Shown here piece after piece: positions 5,974 through 6,361 of a stretch of DNA of 6,361 nt. The first letter of the stretch is position 1, and each line of letters starts with the position of its first letter. The DNA is from Phycisphaera mikurensis NBRC 102666. Lineage in GTDB: Bacteria > Planctomycetota > Phycisphaerae > Phycisphaerales > SM1A02. The notes under the pieces were generated by a model, which was given only the letters and a program-made list of their open reading frames with translations, searched no databases and was not told the DNA's origin. The position numbers and the translations under genes are program-made. The stretch is from assembly GCA_945870475.1 (NCBI GenBank), contig CAMBSR010000136.1:1-6361 (forward strand). The letters run 5' to 3'.

Positions 5974-6361
5974 CCCTGCGGCTCCGAGGGCAGCGAGTAG
6001 CCCATCACCTTCGCCGCGGCCGAGACCGCTTCGCCGAGCTTCTCGAGCGCGGCGATGGCCGCCGTGATCCGCGCGTGCTCCGGGCTTCCCGTGGGCGTAC
6101 GGATCGCCCGGTCGAACGGTGCCGGCATCGCGTCCATCGCCGCCACGGCCGCCGCGAGCGCCGAGGACATCGCCTCGGCACGCGCAGGATCCACCGTGGC
6201 CACCGTGGCGATCACCCCCGGCGCGCCATCGCCGCGCAGGATGCTCACGATGCCCTGCATGCCCGCCCGGAAGTCCAGGTGCGTCGTGTCGCTGAAGCAG
6301 CTCTGCTCCTCTTCCTGGTCGTGCGTCTCCTCGGCCACCGCCATGCGCTCGCCGGACATCT
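5970..6361 (-). CDS. Imelysin-family protein (IrpA/M75-like), C-terminal fragment
   Basis: The C-terminal 129 or more residues of a periplasmic imelysin-like protein, named after an iron-regulated protein and related to the EfeO M75 domain; the gene enters from the right edge. The signature is SGERMAVAEETHDQEEEQSCFSDTTH, matching the family pattern SGERM...DQEDE.SCFSD.TH. It is followed by an all-helical stretch with GMQGIVSI, PARAEAMSSALAAAVAAMDAMPAPFDRAI and a final amphipathic helix (ITAAIAALEKLGEAVSAAAKVMGY). The GxHxxE putative metal-binding motif of the family would lie in the missing N-terminal part. MAPAPFD-like Pro-rich turns (MPAPFD) and the C-terminal helix match the usual end. Its TGA overlaps the TTG start of the di-heme oxidoreductase gene, so the two are translationally coupled. 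Any iron-responsive (Fur-type) operator would be upstream, outside the window. Confidence 0.9.
   Translation of the reverse strand, partial: MSGERMAVAEETHDQEEEQSCFSDTTHLDFRAGMQGIVSILRGDGAPGVIATVATVDPARAEAMSSALAAAVAAMDAMPAPFDRAIRTPTGSPEHARITAAIAALEKLGEAVSAAAKVMGYSLPSEPQG
5982..5985 (-). promoter_or_regulatory. Shine-Dalgarno-like GGAG for the di-heme oxidoreductase TTG start
   Basis: On the minus strand GGAG is followed by 8 bases and then TTG at 5971-5973. It lies inside the last codons of the imelysin gene (..PSEPQG). It is one of the few recognisable ribosome-binding-like sites in the window and supports TTG rather than ATG 5934. Confidence 0.45.

Noticed and set aside
4489..6000. Long plus-strand open frame (503 codons)
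   Set aside because: It is antisense to the di-heme oxidoreductase gene, whose two CxxCH motifs and family landmarks make the minus strand the coding one.

Overview
The window is GC-rich bacterial DNA (roughly two thirds G+C) with ordinary, tightly packed protein genes. I see no RNA gene, CRISPR array, insertion sequence or phage gene. Two proteins point to Planctomycetota, possibly the Phycisphaerae. One is an outer-membrane porin whose N-terminal coiled coil runs into the motif EVRAIVTDVLADSSTRT, which I associate with planctomycete porins. The other is a HlyD-like C-terminus (WQELWRQLNGFPP) of a type common in that phylum. This placement rests on remembered family patterns, not on a search.

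Layout from left to right. Bases 1-307 (+) hold the last two membrane helices of an NCS1-type nucleobase/allantoin permease, cut by the window edge. It converges on purT (445-1626, -), the formate-dependent GAR transformylase of purine synthesis; the 137 bp between them hold several inverted repeats. Upstream of purT on the same strand, 49 bp away, is a phosphate-selective-type porin gene (1676-2929/2947, -) that lacks any visible signal peptide. A 67-85 bp divergent gap separates it from a small secreted lipoprotein with a SnoaL/NTF2-like fold (3015-3572, +), which ends in a strong 11-bp stem terminator. About 30 bp after that terminator, the C-terminal tail of a HlyD-type membrane-fusion protein starts abruptly (about 3663-3935, +) with no N-terminal part.

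The right half is a minus-strand run: an imelysin-family protein (5970 to beyond 6361, cut by the edge), a di-heme c-type cytochrome of the DUF1111/DHOR family (4567-5973) joined to it by a TTGA stop/start overlap, and a small cytoplasmic cyclophilin (4067-4501). The run ends at a perfect 13-bp stem with a run of six Ts (4022-4059). Imelysin plus DHOR is a known periplasmic pair tied to iron handling in other bacteria. The cyclophilin is probably an unrelated housekeeping gene.

I do not see a clearly new biological system. The most unusual structure is the centre. The lipoprotein gene and its terminator sit exactly between two genes that both appear to have lost their 5' ends (a porin without signal peptide on one side, a HlyD remnant on the other). 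This suggests that a cassette replaced the divergent promoter region of an ancestral porin/HlyD pair.
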